Of a stretch of DNA of 64,000 nucleotides, positions 10,784 to 27,500 are shown one piece after another (the first letter of the stretch is position 1; each line of letters opens with the position of its first letter). The stretch comes from Globisporangium splendens. Taxonomy: Eukaryota; Oomycota; Peronosporomycetes; Pythiales; Pythiaceae. A model generated the notes under the pieces. That model saw only the letters and a program-made list of their open reading frames with translations, was not told where the DNA came from and did no database searches. The stretch covers positions 372,001 to 436,000 of the forward strand of contig VFIW01000002.1 in the NCBI GenBank assembly GCA_006386115.1, given 5' to 3'. The translations under genes and the position numbers were made by a program.

Positions 10784-12952
10784 ATGCTGAGTGCAGCGCC
10801 AGCGCCAGGCGCGATCGCTGGCTACGAGACGCTTGCGCTGCTGGGCAGCGGCCAGTACGGCGACGTGTACCTCGTGAAACGGAAGCGCGATGGACAACAG
10901 TTTGCGGCAAAGCTATCGAACCAGACAGGTGGCAGCCGCATCTGCTTACAGCAAGCTAAACAGGAAGCCGAGCTGCTGAGCCAGATGCGGCATCCAAATA
11001 TCACACAATGCATTAAAGTGGTGGAAGACTGCGCCAAGTTGGCGATCGCCATGGAGTACGCGAGTGGAGGCGATCTGGATTCGTATCTGAGAACTTACCA
11101 AGACAGGTAGAGTGACATACTCTGCCGCTAACACTTAATGACGTAACAGCGACTGACGATTGAGCCAACTGCATAGGCACGAAGTCCTAAGTGAAATGGA
11201 GGTCATGCGAATTTTCATCCAGATCAGTTTGGCACTATCCTATCTGCATGAGAATCGAATCCTACACAGGTATGCTTCCACAAAACTGAGGTCATATGAG
11301 AGAAGGCTATCTAAATGTACCAACCAGCTTGTGCATATTCTCGAATGCAGAGATCTGAAGCCAAAGGTAATGCGACGTCTCCTTTTGCCTAAATGCACGC
11401 TACATGCTTCTGTCCCTGTGCTCTCATTTTTTTATGACGCAGTAGAATATACTATTAGACGCCAACGGAATCGTGAAAGTGAGCGACTTTGGCGTGTCGC
11501 GGAGATTGCAGAACTCGCTCGATGCTGTACACACTGTCATCGGAACCCCGTTCTACATGTTCGTCCTCACGTCGAGCCATGTGGCCAAGCTATTGCCATT
11601 TCCGTCGTAACGCGATTTGTATCCACTTCTCCCTCCTAGGTCACCAGAGCTAATGGAAGATCACCCATACGATTCCAAGAGCGACGTGTGGAGCTTGGGA
11701 TGTGTGCTGTACGAACTCGCCACTTTCTCCCCACCATTCAACGGGAAAGCCATTGGTGCTGTCGCGTATCAGATCCTGAACGCGGAGCCCGCTGCGCTGC
11801 CCTCTCGATTTTCTCACCCGTTTCACGATTTGGTAAAGAAATTGCTCACGAAAGATCCAAGGGTGTGCACATTAATGCTTTATGCGCGGTCATCTAGTAA
11901 TTGGATGCTAATGACTATCGTTCACTACAACTTCATATGGCCAGAAACGGCCAGACATGAAGAAAATCCTTCAAAGCGACATCGTACAGCATCACATGCT
12001 CCAGCTGATGAGCGTGACGACATTTCAGCAATCAAGGCATTTGCAGCGAAGTGCTCTGGGGATTGCGATGAACGATAACCATGGCAACCCGTTTAAGCAG
12101 CGCTACGAGGCAATGGCAACGCCATTTGCCGCCTCTGCTCATACTCCTCCAGAACGCGAAATCCAGCACAACCAGGCCCAGCAGCAGCAGCAGCATCCAA
12201 CTCACATTCTACCAAAACCAGTCCAGATTCAAGGCGATGCCGCCACAGCACAACAAATTTTCTTCGAGAACCAGGTTGAAACGCAGCGCATGAACAAATG
12301 CCACTACAGAAAGCTAAAGTTGTTACGATGCTCTACTCTCTCTCCCTCCCTCCATGCAGGCAGCCGCGCGAAAAAACGAAGAGCGCGTCGACAACGAAAA
12401 ATCGGCACCGGCAGCGTTCATGGACGTCCCTGATGCTCCAACAGACCTCCACTGCGTTCGCCAACAGTAACCACCGGTTCTCAGCGTCCAGAAGGAACGA
12501 AACGATAGTGCCCATCAACTCGCTCTCGAGCAAGCGCGCCAGCGCTTTCTTGAAAGCGCTCGCGCTGCCAAAGCCAACAAACAGTGCGCACTGGAGGACA
12601 TGAAGGGATCCTCTAGCGAACTACACGCTTTTGGTGACAAGAGATCAGAACGCATGATGCCTCCCCCAGCACCTCCCGCGGTCCCGCTCAACGTCCGCAA
12701 GGAGCAACGCAACAGCGCGTACGTCCGCGCGTTCGCCAATCCACTCCATGCAATCGATAGTGGTGTGGCTTTGCGATCCTTAACCTGGGTTGATACATGT
12801 GAAACCCTTGCAGATCGAGTTATGAGGAGATGCTTGAAGCCGAGCGACGACGCGTGCGATTGGAGACCAAAGCGCTGCACGAGCGCATGCGCGGCTTACA
12901 GCTCAACGGTGCATCCAGCACTCCGTCAGCAGTGGCAAACGCCGAGACATAG
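10784..12952 (+). CDS. NIMA-related (NEK-like) Ser/Thr kinase with coiled-coil tail
   Basis: Model of nine exons: 10784-11106, 11177-11269, 11351-11366, 11446-11558, 11640-11862, 11945-12274, 12360-12415, 12485-12718 and 12814-12952, 508 aa with all phases closing. Kinase landmarks: LGSGQYGDVYLV (P loop), FAAKL (ATP-binding Lys), HRDLKPKN spread over exons 2-4, SDFGVS, GTPFYMSPEL, DVWSLGCVLYEL and KDPRKRPDM. Exon 3 is a 16-nt microexon encoding DLKPK. The tail contains a Gln run and a charged helical stretch (QLALEQARQRFLESARAAKA) as in NEK1-type kinases acting in cilia and mitosis. Oddity: reading straight through exon 7 meets TAA at 12468-12470; it is removed only if 12416-12484 is spliced as a weak-donor (GTTCAT) 69-nt intron. 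The kinase domain is certain; the tail model is tentative. Confidence 0.82.
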
Positions 12953-12974
12953 TGAAGTGCACGCGTGCCTCTTG

Positions 12975-13090
12975 CATACAAAATGTAGCCATATTGGCCA
13001 AGCAAGTGTAGCCATGCTGCCTATCACGGCCAATAGTGACATGGCACTCAACATTAGTGACATGCACAATTAGTGACCTTCAAATCCCTC
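12975..13090. repeat. Cluster of short direct repeats with two TGTAGCCAT copies
   Basis: Just after the kinase stop codon, TGTAGCCAT occurs at 12984-12992 and 13007-13015, followed by three spaced copies of AGTGAC[AC]T. The same 9-mer recurs at 10717 and 21548 (reverse) and at 21525 (forward). Function is unknown; a small non-autonomous repeat or a 3'-end signal are both possible. Confidence 0.45.
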
Positions 13091-13129
13091 TTTGAATGAT
13101 GAGTGTGTCATTCTGCAACGATCACGAAG

Positions 13130-14335
13130 ATGAGCGCCGCCAAGAAGTTCCTGAGCCTCGGGTGCGTCCGTCGCAGCTTAGTTTGCGCGCGTCTCTGTGT
13201 GCCACATGCGCGCTGTACATGCGTGCGTGTGTGTGCCATGTCCTCATACTGAGCCACTGCCTCGTGAAACTCACAGGAAGAAGATCATTGCGATCGGCAA
13301 GAACTATGAAGCGCACGCGCGCGAAATGGGCGCCACGCACGCGCCTAAGGACCCCGTGATCTTCCTCAAGCCCACCACCAGGTATGCCACTTGCGCGTTG
13401 TACAGGATATCTCCCCTCTCTCCTATTTCCTGTCTCCCCAGTATTGACGACGGTTGTGTATCTCTGTTGAACAGCTACGTGGCGAACGGCGGTAGCGTGC
13501 TGCTTCCTCCAGGGATCGGTGACGTCCATCACGAAGTCGAACTCGGCGTACGTTTCCCCTGTACCCAGTAGCTTCGTATTGTGTATTAATGTGGCGATGT
13601 GATTGTGTGAACCATATATTCAGGTCGTGATCGGCAAGGGCGGACGCGACATCGCGGAGCAGGAAAGCATGAGCCACGTCGCCGGATACGTGCGTAAAGG
13701 CATTTTGCATACGTTTATTTTGACAATGCGATGAGAGCTCATGCGGGGTGTCCGATTATGTGGGTTCGATTGCGCATTGCAGGTCTTGGCGATTGACATG
13801 ACGGCGCGTCACCTGCAGGACAAGGCCAAGAAGGCGGGACTCCCGTGGACTCAGGCCAAGGGGTTCGACACGTTCACACCCGTGAGCGAGTTCATCCCGA
13901 AGGAAGCCGTACCAGACCCGCACAACCTCGACTTGTGGCTCAAGGTCGGTGTGAATGAAGCTCATAAGTGTTATAATCTCAGACCTTGATCTCTAAGTCA
14001 TGTGTATACAAACAATAGGTCGATGACGAGCTCCGTCAAGACGGCAACACGTCCGACATGGTGCACAAGATCCCGTTCCTCGTCGCGCACGTGAGCCGCA
14101 TCATGACGCTCGAAGAAGGCGACGTGATCATCACGGGAACCCCCGAAGGCGTCGGTCCAGTGCCGCCCAACAGCGTACGCTACACGAGTTTCTCCTGGCA
14201 TGCAATCGAGGCTTCGGATTCGCTTATACGCGTGCTTACTGTATCGTGTGGGATTGTTCGTAGGTCATGACGGCTGGCATCAAGGGTCTCATCGACGTTC
14301 GCTTCCCTGTTGAAACCCGCAAGTACAAATTGTAG
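13130..14335 (+). CDS. FAHD1: Fumarylacetoacetate hydrolase domain protein (FAHD1-type)
   Basis: Seven exons, 13130-13161, 13277-13381, 13475-13547, 13624-13689, 13783-13944, 14019-14174 and 14264-14335, join to 221 aa, close to human FAHD1 (about 224). FAHD1 is a mitochondrial acylpyruvase/oxaloacetate decarboxylase that needs Mg2+ or Mn2+. Family signatures: [18 protein letters not shown] at the N terminus, [32 protein letters not shown] with the metal-binding E-x-E pattern, [33 protein letters not shown], the [20 protein letters not shown] block and IDVRFPVE at the end. The leader is short and gives no clear targeting signal. It converges on the armadillo gene with 128 bp between stops. 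All introns are 62-115 nt, with GTGCGT, GTATGC, GTACGT or GTCGGT donors. Confidence 0.93.
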
Positions 14336-14463
14336 GAACAGAGTCTCCACCACATCTCCACGACACAACGCACAAAGGTTTTTGTTTTGTTGATTGCTTA
14401 CGTGGACATCATCGTTCCTTTCCTGCTCCATTTTCTTTAACCTACCTACACAAGCAGCACTGT

Positions 14464-16390
14464 CTAACTGGTGACCAGACGCTCCATGACAGTCACGAGC
14501 GAGCTATCGACCTGCGTTTTCCGCAACGAGGTCACCTTCCGCAGGCGTTCCCGACGATTGAAGATGCTGCGCGCGAATTGCGCACGCACGGCCCAGCCTC
14601 GGTAGATCGACTGGATTCGGAGCGCAGCGGCATCGTGGGGGAGATTACGAATCGCTGTGAGAGCGTGCTCACGGACTCGCGCCGATGTATTCGACGCTTT
14701 ACAGAACTGGATTAGAGTGCCGAGCACGCCGCGCTTGACGAGTTCGCTCCGAGACGCGTGCACCATGGACATGGCCGTGATGGCGCGAGTAACCTCGTAG
14801 AGCACTTCGTTGTTGCGCGAGACCGGACAGACGTACTTGACGAGGATCGCGAGCACGCCCTCGTCAACGAGTTTCAAGATATTCTCGGGTCGTTCGGCAA
14901 AGTTGGCGATCGTGCGCGCAATGTTGTACCGCGTTTGCACGAGCGGGTGGAACGCAAATTCCTTCAGAACCTGCAGCAATTGAGGTTTGCACATCGTGAT
15001 TCGCGAGTTCTCGTCTTCCGTGAGCTGTGCGATCGCGCCAATTGCGTCAACCTTTATGCTGAAATCGTTGCCATGTAAGATCCCAAAGAGGCATTTCACG
15101 ACCCCACGCGCCAGCAGCTCAATGTAGTGCTTGTACTCGGCTTCTTCAGTGGAATTGTGCTCTTGTGTCTCCTCAGCCACTGTCTTCGGTTGCTCATCGA
15201 GCTCGAGTTTTACGGTGTCGGAGTGGATGAGAACACTGTTGCTCTGCTGCTGCTCGCGTTGACGATCGCGTTCGCACTCTTTGCAGATCAAGAAGGTGAG
15301 CAACGTGATCACGGACCACCGCACGCGCTTGTCGGGTGATGCGTACAAGGTTTTACTCGCGATGTAGTCGACGAGCTTCGACCGGATCACGTGCTCTCGG
15401 TTTGCCGGATTCTTCGCCATTTCGCAAAAGAGCACGAACACAGGTCGCAAGATCGTGTTCATTTCACTTGGCATCGGCAAAGTGCACGAACTGTGCGGGC
15501 AGGAGATGAAAGACGTCACCACTCCAGCGATCATTCCTGCCGAAACTTGCAGTCCAGTTCCCGACTGCGAAATCGCAGACCGTCGACTTGAATTGGCACT
15601 TGCCGCTGCCGAACTTTGGCGACGGTCAGTGAAGAACCTATTCGGCTTGTGCGAACCTGATCCACTCAGTAGTCTGCGGTTGCCGGGAAAGCAGAGTTGC
15701 ACGATCCGTGGCAACGCATTCGCAGCCACGAGCGCGACGTGGTTCCTCTTGTGCAGCGCGAGTGCCTCGATAATCGAGACCACGAGCAAACAGATTTGTA
15801 GGTTCGTCTTGGGCGAATCGAGGAACAGGAGCAGCGTCGACACCAGGTTAAGTTTGACGAATCGGCGTCCGTTTTCCTCTTCAGATACCAGCAGATGCAC
15901 GAAACTCAGCAGCTCGCGTCGAAAGCGGAAATCCTTTTCCATGTACGGATCACAGAGAATCGAGGCGAGGGTCTCGAAGTGCGTCGTCGAGTGGTAAAAG
16001 AGAAATCGGTTGTCGCGACACGCGGCCAGTTGATGCAGAATCGCGGCCGCGAGGCAGCGGATGTGCGAGTCCTTCGACGTGCATGACGACGTTCATCAAG
16101 GAGAGCGCGGTTTTTCACCAGCAAAATTCGCTCAACCTCGCTGTCGAGCCTTTGTGTCAAGCTCCATTTGTCGAACTGGTCGATCTTGAAACTGAACCGT
16201 GCTGTTTAGATGCGACGAGGCATCATATCTATCGAGCGCATAGTGTGTGCAAACAAGGAAATCATCCACGTGTCGAACTGCTGGATCCGTTACTGCATGC
16301 GATAGTCTTGCTTCGACTATGCGAGAGTACCTGCAGCTTGGTTGATTCAAATTTAACAGCAAAACAATGTTGGCGGCGCACCATTTGCAT
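14464..16390 (-). CDS. Armadillo-repeat protein with C-terminal IQ motif
   Basis: Proposed exons 16390-16331 (20 codons from ATG), 16184-16119 and 16071-14464, giving 577 aa in one frame. The long last exon carries repeated armadillo-type helices, e.g. DSHIRCLAAAILHQLAA, VKCLFGILHGNDFSIKVDAI, TRYNIARTIANFAERPENIL and RVREHALTAIRNLPHDA, then an IQ calmodulin-binding motif LRIQSIYRGWAVRAQFA. A Ser-rich, Arg-rich insert sits near residues 160-210. The architecture suggests a cytoskeletal or ciliary scaffold, but I do not recognise a named orthologue. The link between exons 2 and 3 is uncertain: either a 47-nt intron (16118-16072, GTGAAA...GAAG) or a one-base frameshift, since the direct reading changes frame there. 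Confidence 0.7.
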
Positions 16391-16607
16391 CTAGGCCATG
16401 TCTCTCCTCTCCCATCGCCAAAAAGTGAGCCTCTCTCTTTCTTTCCGAGACATTCTGTTTATTGAGTTGTTATCATTTCCCAAACCTCACATACGCTCAT
16501 AAAAAACAATGCCATGGAGCACATACCACTGCAAAGCTGTCAGCAAAAAAAAACACGTGTGTGCCAACCCTCTTTTCCCTTTGTGGCACCTTTGTGTGTG
16601 TCGTTGC

Positions 16608-21417
<4,810 letters not shown>

Positions 21418-21524
21418 AAGCCGAAGAAGAAACCCCTGTGTTGCCCAAAATGTATGTGTGCGAGTGTAACTTCAAAGGGGCGAGTTTCGAGAAACTCCCT
21501 TTTTACATCAACGATATTCAGAAA

Positions 21525-21556
21525 TGTAGCCATCTGGTCTTTTGAGAATGGCTACA
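21525..21556. repeat. Inverted repeat TGTAGCCAT ... ATGGCTACA
   Basis: About 108 bases after the stop of the BED/hAT-like gene, TGTAGCCAT (21525-21533) and its complement ATGGCTACA (21548-21556) enclose 14 bases, so the transcript could form a 9-bp stem. Possible 3'-end element or trace of a small inverted-repeat element. Confidence 0.5.
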
Positions 21557-21842
21557 CTTCGAGAGTCTCAAGTGGTTTTGGCGCTATTCGTTCGACGCGT
21601 AATGGAGAGAGACTAGCTTCTGCTATTCAAGATCGTAGGTCTCCTTTATTTTGATCACGTGTTCACAGTGCACCCACACGAAGAGAAATGGCAATGTGAG
21701 CTATGATAATATGGTTTGTTCTACTGCCGAAGCATCAATAGTCAGATCTGACGAAGCCATTCCGATCGTGTATGACAAACCATTGTCCGCGTCCTCGACA
21801 GAGGTATAGGAAGCTAAACGAATAAGCTCGCGCTTCTCACAG

Positions 21843-23130
21843 GTGGACGAGAGTCTCCATGGATACGCATTCTTAAGGCAAAGTCTCAGTCTGCGATCTG
21901 ATCCCTCCGACTCTGATCGGACAATCAGTCTCGCCTATGGAGACCTGATCGAAACCAAATCGCAGGTAGTCGGCAGTTTTCAAAACGGGATCCGGATTGC
22001 GATGCCGCCACGACCCCAAAGCGCGTCAAGCTCGAAGATGAAGTCACCGCCACCACCAGCAGCGAGACGGCGTCTGCAGTAGCAGCAGCACCCCCTTTGA
22101 GCGAGTCCGACGACAACAACGAAGACGGGGTGGCCGTGATCTCGCACGGGTCCGTGGCGTCCCTGTCGCGCCTCCGGGATGCAACGTACAAGTTCACGAT
22201 AGCGACCGGGCCATGGCGCACTCGGCTTGGTGTATGGACCAAGAAGCCTTCAAAGTGTCAACTGATGCATTCTGCTGTGTAATGCTGTCATTGCATGAAA
22301 CGAAGCCTTGTGGCCGAGACAAGCGAGCAGAACGAAATCCAAGAGTGCGAGCGCGATTTAGTCTCCCCAGAAGAATTAGCGATGCCACGCTTGCCCCGTC
22401 AAGCAACTGACACTGATCCGTACGAGACGTGTGAGAGCTGGAGTTTGTTCTTTCAGCTGAATCTGTCGACGAAAAATCGAGTCCGGAGACGCTTCGTCTT
22501 CCCGATGAAGCTTCTTCCTTTGAGCCCCATGGCCGAACTGGCTGCGGCGGTCAAGAGGCAAGAGCAAGAGCTCGAGATCCTGTGATCCCAGGTCGCCTCG
22601 CTAAAGGCGAAAAGCAGCGTTCGCGGTAACGAAGATCGGTCGGATCCGCCAGGTGTTCCCTGTGTGCTGGTGCTAAAGCTCGCTGCTTTGGTTGCATTAC
22701 CGAACACGCTCGTGCGCTGGAAAGCTGTCGAGACTGCTATTGTTTTGAAGTACGACCATGCGTTCTTTGTGCGACAGGACGGACGCATTTGCTGCCTGAT
22801 TGCGGGTATGTACCAAGTCCACTTGAATCTCTGCCACCTTTCGGAGGGGCATTACGCGCACAAACTCCAACTCGACGACCAATGCATTCAAGAGCGTAGT
22901 GGGCGATTTACTGCTACGGCGAATTTGCTGTGTGGTCGCCGTTCAGGAGAGCCAAGAATTCTCGGTGCTCTGTACCGATGGAGAATGCTTGAAGCACGGC
23001 TCGACCATGTCACTGACCTCGCTCGTACAAGCATACTGTTGGAGAACAAGGGAATACGGGGATCTGAAGCCGAACACCCCCTTTAAGGGATTGACTAGCT
23101 TCGGCCGATCATTACGATTAACATGATTGA
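21843..23130 (+). pseudogene. Decayed gene of unknown family
   Basis: Protein-like segments lie in shifting frames on the plus strand: SESDDNNEDGVAVISHGS and SLSRLRDATYKFTIATGP (about 22100-22210), SVDEKSSPETLRLPDEASS (about 22465-22525), then MAELAAAVKRQEQELEIL (about 22530-22582), a TGA at 22583-22585, and in the same frame SQVASLKAKSSVRGNED and AIVLKYDHAFFVRQDGRICC ... AGMYQVHLNLCHLSEGHYAH (to about 22890), after which the frame is lost again. Order and composition suggest an acidic N terminus, a short coiled coil and a beta-rich C-terminal domain. I cannot name the family. At least one stop and two or three frame changes make it non-functional unless several introns have been missed. Confidence 0.5.
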
Positions 23131-23454
23131 ATATGAGGCTAAACTGAGTTTGTTCCAATTATCCCACGCTCGTGCTTTCACTTTCTACGTTCTTTCGATG
23201 AGCATATGACCGTACTTACACAGGATCTTTTCTGCAGTACCTTCACTTCTACTTGGTTTTCCAACGTAGACAATCTCAATAGCTTTGGTGATCGTGTGGG
23301 ACCCCACTCATTGACTCGGGGTGTCGACGAGCCGCCGACTGCTTTCTTTTTTCATAAAGAGGACGGAACACGCACTCTCCTTGATGAACGTCCGCTGTCG
23401 CTGTTCCAAGGCAGCGTGAGTGAGTGCGGGCGACATGAAGTTGTTGCCCTTTAT
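23131..23454. other. Left flank of the composite LINE insertion
   Basis: A 90-codon plus-strand frame begins near 23206 (TFTSTWFSNVDNLNSFGD) and runs into LINE sequence. It has no recognisable domain. This may be the 3' remainder of the decayed gene to its left. Confidence 0.35.
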
Positions 23455-24536
23455 CTTTATAAGGTGAGGTATATTTAGGTTCATCGTCGTGACCTACAAT
23501 ATCCATTCTCCTCCCTAATCTTCATGACGAATATCATATAGGAGTGTAAATGTGTCTACAGCGCGGATTGCACTAGATCACCTCTAACTGCTAAATAATC
23601 TTCGACCAGGATGGCATGTTCTCTTGGTCCTATGTGAGGCTGCCTTGTGTTGTCCAATGACCTTGGGTCTTCCGAACTTCTCATAAGCCAATGCATGACG
23701 TCGTTGTCAAGATCCTGGGTGAGATTGTTGAAAGCAGCTCTTTGAGTTGGGAAGTGGACCTGCGTTGAGGTTCTGGTATCCATGGCTAGGTTGGCGGCTG
23801 AGTCCGCCATCTTGTTGAAGGCACGGTAGTGATGGTACCATCCTCGGATGTCGATGCAATCCGCAAGTCGTCGACTTGTCTGGTATAAACGTGCCAATCG
23901 GTGCTGTCGAGGGGACCGATGCATTCGCTGTTGGGAGATAATCAGTGCACTGTCTCCAATCACGTACAACGGTTCGAAGTGACTGCGTTGGGCTTCTCGG
24001 AGTCCGTGTATGAGACCCCAGTACTCGGCAAAGTTGTTGGTCGTGTCCTTCCTGCTATATGCCATGCTGGCGGCCCAAATTAAACTGGCTGTGTGCGAGT
24101 CCTTATGGACACGCACGATAATGGATCCAGTCCCTCCTGGTCCTGGATTGCCGCGTGATCCACCATCGAAAAACAACAGGTATACGCTGCGAGTATCGTT
24201 TGGAGTCAAGGGGATGGCGTCGGTTTGGCTGAGAAAGCAGTCGACATATGCTTTGAGAACTGCTGCAACCGTGTGACCGTCCGAGTCTCCAGCTTGCGCT
24301 TCAGCGAGTCGTGTGAGGTTTCGCATTCCTGCCTCTAATCTGGTCATCATGATCGCCATCTCAGCAGTCGATTCGATTGGATCCGAATCCATGCGTCGCA
24401 GATGCGCACACCAAATGGCATGTATGAGCGACGCGCTCATATATCGCCACAGCATGTGTGCGACGGGATAGAGATGATCTTGGAGATGTTCATTGGAGCA
24501 CTTGTGTCCGATAATGTGTCTCTTGATCGTGGTCCA
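23455..24536 (-). pseudogene. LINE 3' fragment with RNase H domain (left inverted arm)
   Basis: The coding part (24455-23556) is open: a short linker, then an RNase H domain with YLLFFDGGSRGNPGPGG, NNFAEYWGLIHGL, VIGDSALIISQQ and NKMADSAANLAMD, which supply the catalytic Asp/Glu/Asp/Asp set. It ends RGDLVQSAL followed by a stop and about 100 bp of 3' UTR. The endonuclease and reverse transcriptase are absent, so it is a dead fragment although its RNase H frame is intact. The matching arm of the plus copy is 28369-29450. Confidence 0.85.
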
Positions 24537-27500
24537 AAAGCAGGATCAGTGGAATGCGCACTGGATGGCAGCTACGGTGACGTTGCGTGGTGAAACGGTG
24601 TTACTTCTCAACATCTACGCTCCTTCTACCGTATTTGCAAGGGAAACTTTCTACAGAGCACTATCAGTTCTCCTCTCGTCACATGATGGACCCATTCTGT
24701 GCGGTGGAGACTTTAATTGCACTCTCAACCAGATGGCAGACAGGTCTCACAACAACCACAACAAAGTGCACGATTCCAGGGAGTTGAAGAAACTGCTCCA
24801 GAAATTGAATCTTGTTGACACCCTTGAGGATGATGCTCTTCGCGCCACGGACACACGAGACGTCAAAGCATTCCATCGACAGCATCACACCTACTACTAT
24901 ACACTGCCTTCAGGCGGCAGTGCCAGCAGTAGGCTCGACCGATGGTACTGCAGCAATGACCATCTCGACTGGGTTCGCAGCGTCTACCAAAGCGTAGCTG
25001 GTCCATTCTCCGATCACAATGGAGTCACGATCCGGGTAGCTGCTCCTGACAAGGTGATCCAAAGCAAGAAAACTCGTGTTGTCTATCCACTTCCGAAGAA
25101 TACAGCGGCGCACGCGGCGAGTATTGGAAAAGATTTCTTCGATAAAGCCCATGATCAACTTGATGAATTACGTGGGCGTTACTCTTCGCCTCGCGATTAT
25201 GCTCTGGCCACAGCAAATTGGTGGGATGAAGCCAAGATCGCGCTCAGGATCGGGTACCTTGAAGCTAAAAAATCGTACTTCGCCAGATTGAATCAAGGAT
25301 ACAAGAAGAAAATCCAGAGGTTACAACGACGCCTCTCAGAATCAGAAGCGCAGATGCTCGGTCACTCTGGTGGAGCGGTGGGTGATCATAACGTGGAGTT
25401 GTCGCAAGAGTTTCTTACCACCGTCGCGAGTATCCATCGTGCCATTGCAGAGTGCAAAGCAAAGTGGCAGGCTTCAAAACGGGACCGCATTTTTCGGGAG
25501 CACATGCATCATGAACGAAAAACGAGCAAATCCTTCTACAAGCGTATCTCGACCAAGTTCCTTGACAACACTATCTTCAGGCTCGGTGGCACAGCGACTT
25601 ACGGACCCATGCGTTCACGAGAACTTGCTGACGACATGGGAGAAGGATGGAAATCAATCATGCAACAGGCGCCCACTCTGCAAACTGACATCGATCAAAT
25701 CCTTGATCCAGGAACAGCTATTCCTCCGTCGGACAGATTAGGCTTCCTGCTCAAACCGATCAATTCGAGTGAGATTAAACAGGCTGTGAAGAAATGCAAG
25801 AGAGGCAAAGCTCACGGTCCTGACGAACTCGGCAATGACTGGTACAGAGACCACTGTGACGAGATTACCGCCTATTCGAGCGACTTTTCAACTTGTGGAT
25901 ACCCGAATGCGTTCTACCAATTTCGTTCAGTGAAGCCCATATTCACTGCATAAAAAGTCCGTCTCTGCTGCATCGCCGCTGGACTACAGGCCAATCGCAC
26001 TCCTCAACTCTGATTACAAAATATTCACACGGATATTTGCAACCAGATTACGAACTGTGCTCCCTTGGCTTATCCATCACATGCAAGCTGGTTTCGTTCC
26101 AGGGCGAGCAATCCCGACTACGATCGATGTGTTATTGGCTGCACAACAGCGGGCCACGAGCGACCCCGCCATGTCCAGAGCGATCGCGTTGCTTCTTGAT
26201 TTTGCTAAAGCCTATGATTCACTCGATCGCAGCTTTCTGGCACAAGCGCTCCAGCATCTTGGATTCCCATTGAAGTTCGTACACTTAGTGAAGGTGTTAC
26301 ACTCTCAAACCACTTACAAGTTCATTGTCAACGGTTTCCTGTCGAGAAAGTACAACGTAACATCCGGAATTCGTCAAGGATGTCCGCTGGCCCCTCTTCT
26401 CTTCATCTTGACGTTAGAGGTTCTTTATCGGAAAATCGAAGCGAGTGACGAAATACACGGCGTTGAACTCCAGGCGGCAGGATGCGCAACTGAGGTCAGA
26501 CTTGGAGGATACGCAGACGACACGACCATTTATCTTAGCGATCCCAAGGATATTAACGCCGTGTTTGCAATCCTGGACAAATATGGAGCAGCTTCTGGGC
26601 TTTGAGTCAATCGGCACAAATCTGCAGTATTACCGCTGAACAAGGAATATAGCTCCACCGAAGAGTCAGTCAGTGACATTCATGTGCTACAACGTGAGGA
26701 ACATTGCCGCTACCTCGGCATCCAAGTCGGACAAACGCCTTCGAATGCAAGTAACTGGTCCAAGTGCATCCAAGCCTTACGTGTCAGACTTCGACTTGCG
26801 CGTCTCAAAACTCACTCTGTCGCCCAACGCGCAGCAATTGCCAGTGCCGTCATCATACCCAAAGTGCTTTACGTGGCCAGGCACTCCTGGTCCTCTACGG
26901 CTATTGGCAATCAACTACACGACCTAGTGAAACAATTTGTCTCGGGCTCAAGGAATGGTAAGCCTGCGAAACCGTGGATGAAGGAAGAACAAGCCGAGCT
27001 CAAAAAATGAATGGAGGCTTGTCAGTACCCAACATCAGAACTGAGCTGATGACGATGAGTGCCACAGCAGTCTCCAAATGGGCAATCACTACCTCTCACA
27101 TCGATCAGATCATCGGGGAAATCTTGCTGCACAACACAAGGGCTTCTTCGACGTACATCACGCCGCTCGATGCAATTCCAAGGCGGCCACCCCAGCTTCG
27201 TGATACTATGTGGACAACTGGCGCAGCATTGTGTGCGTCGCTCCATTCTCGACCCTATGAGCCCAGAGAACGTGATAATGTACGTTGGTGTTACGAGCAC
27301 TTCAAGTCGACAATTGTGCAGACTCAATGGGATGGCGATGTGTTCCAGATCGACCTCAGCTCTAAAATGTCTGACAGGCTTCCAGGTATCATCGCTGAAG
27401 GACGAAAGCTACGTGGGACATTCTGTGCAGAATGGCTGCCATACATGACCTCGACTGCAGATGGGTGGCTTCTTGATTCCAACGGCTCCCCTTACAAGCT

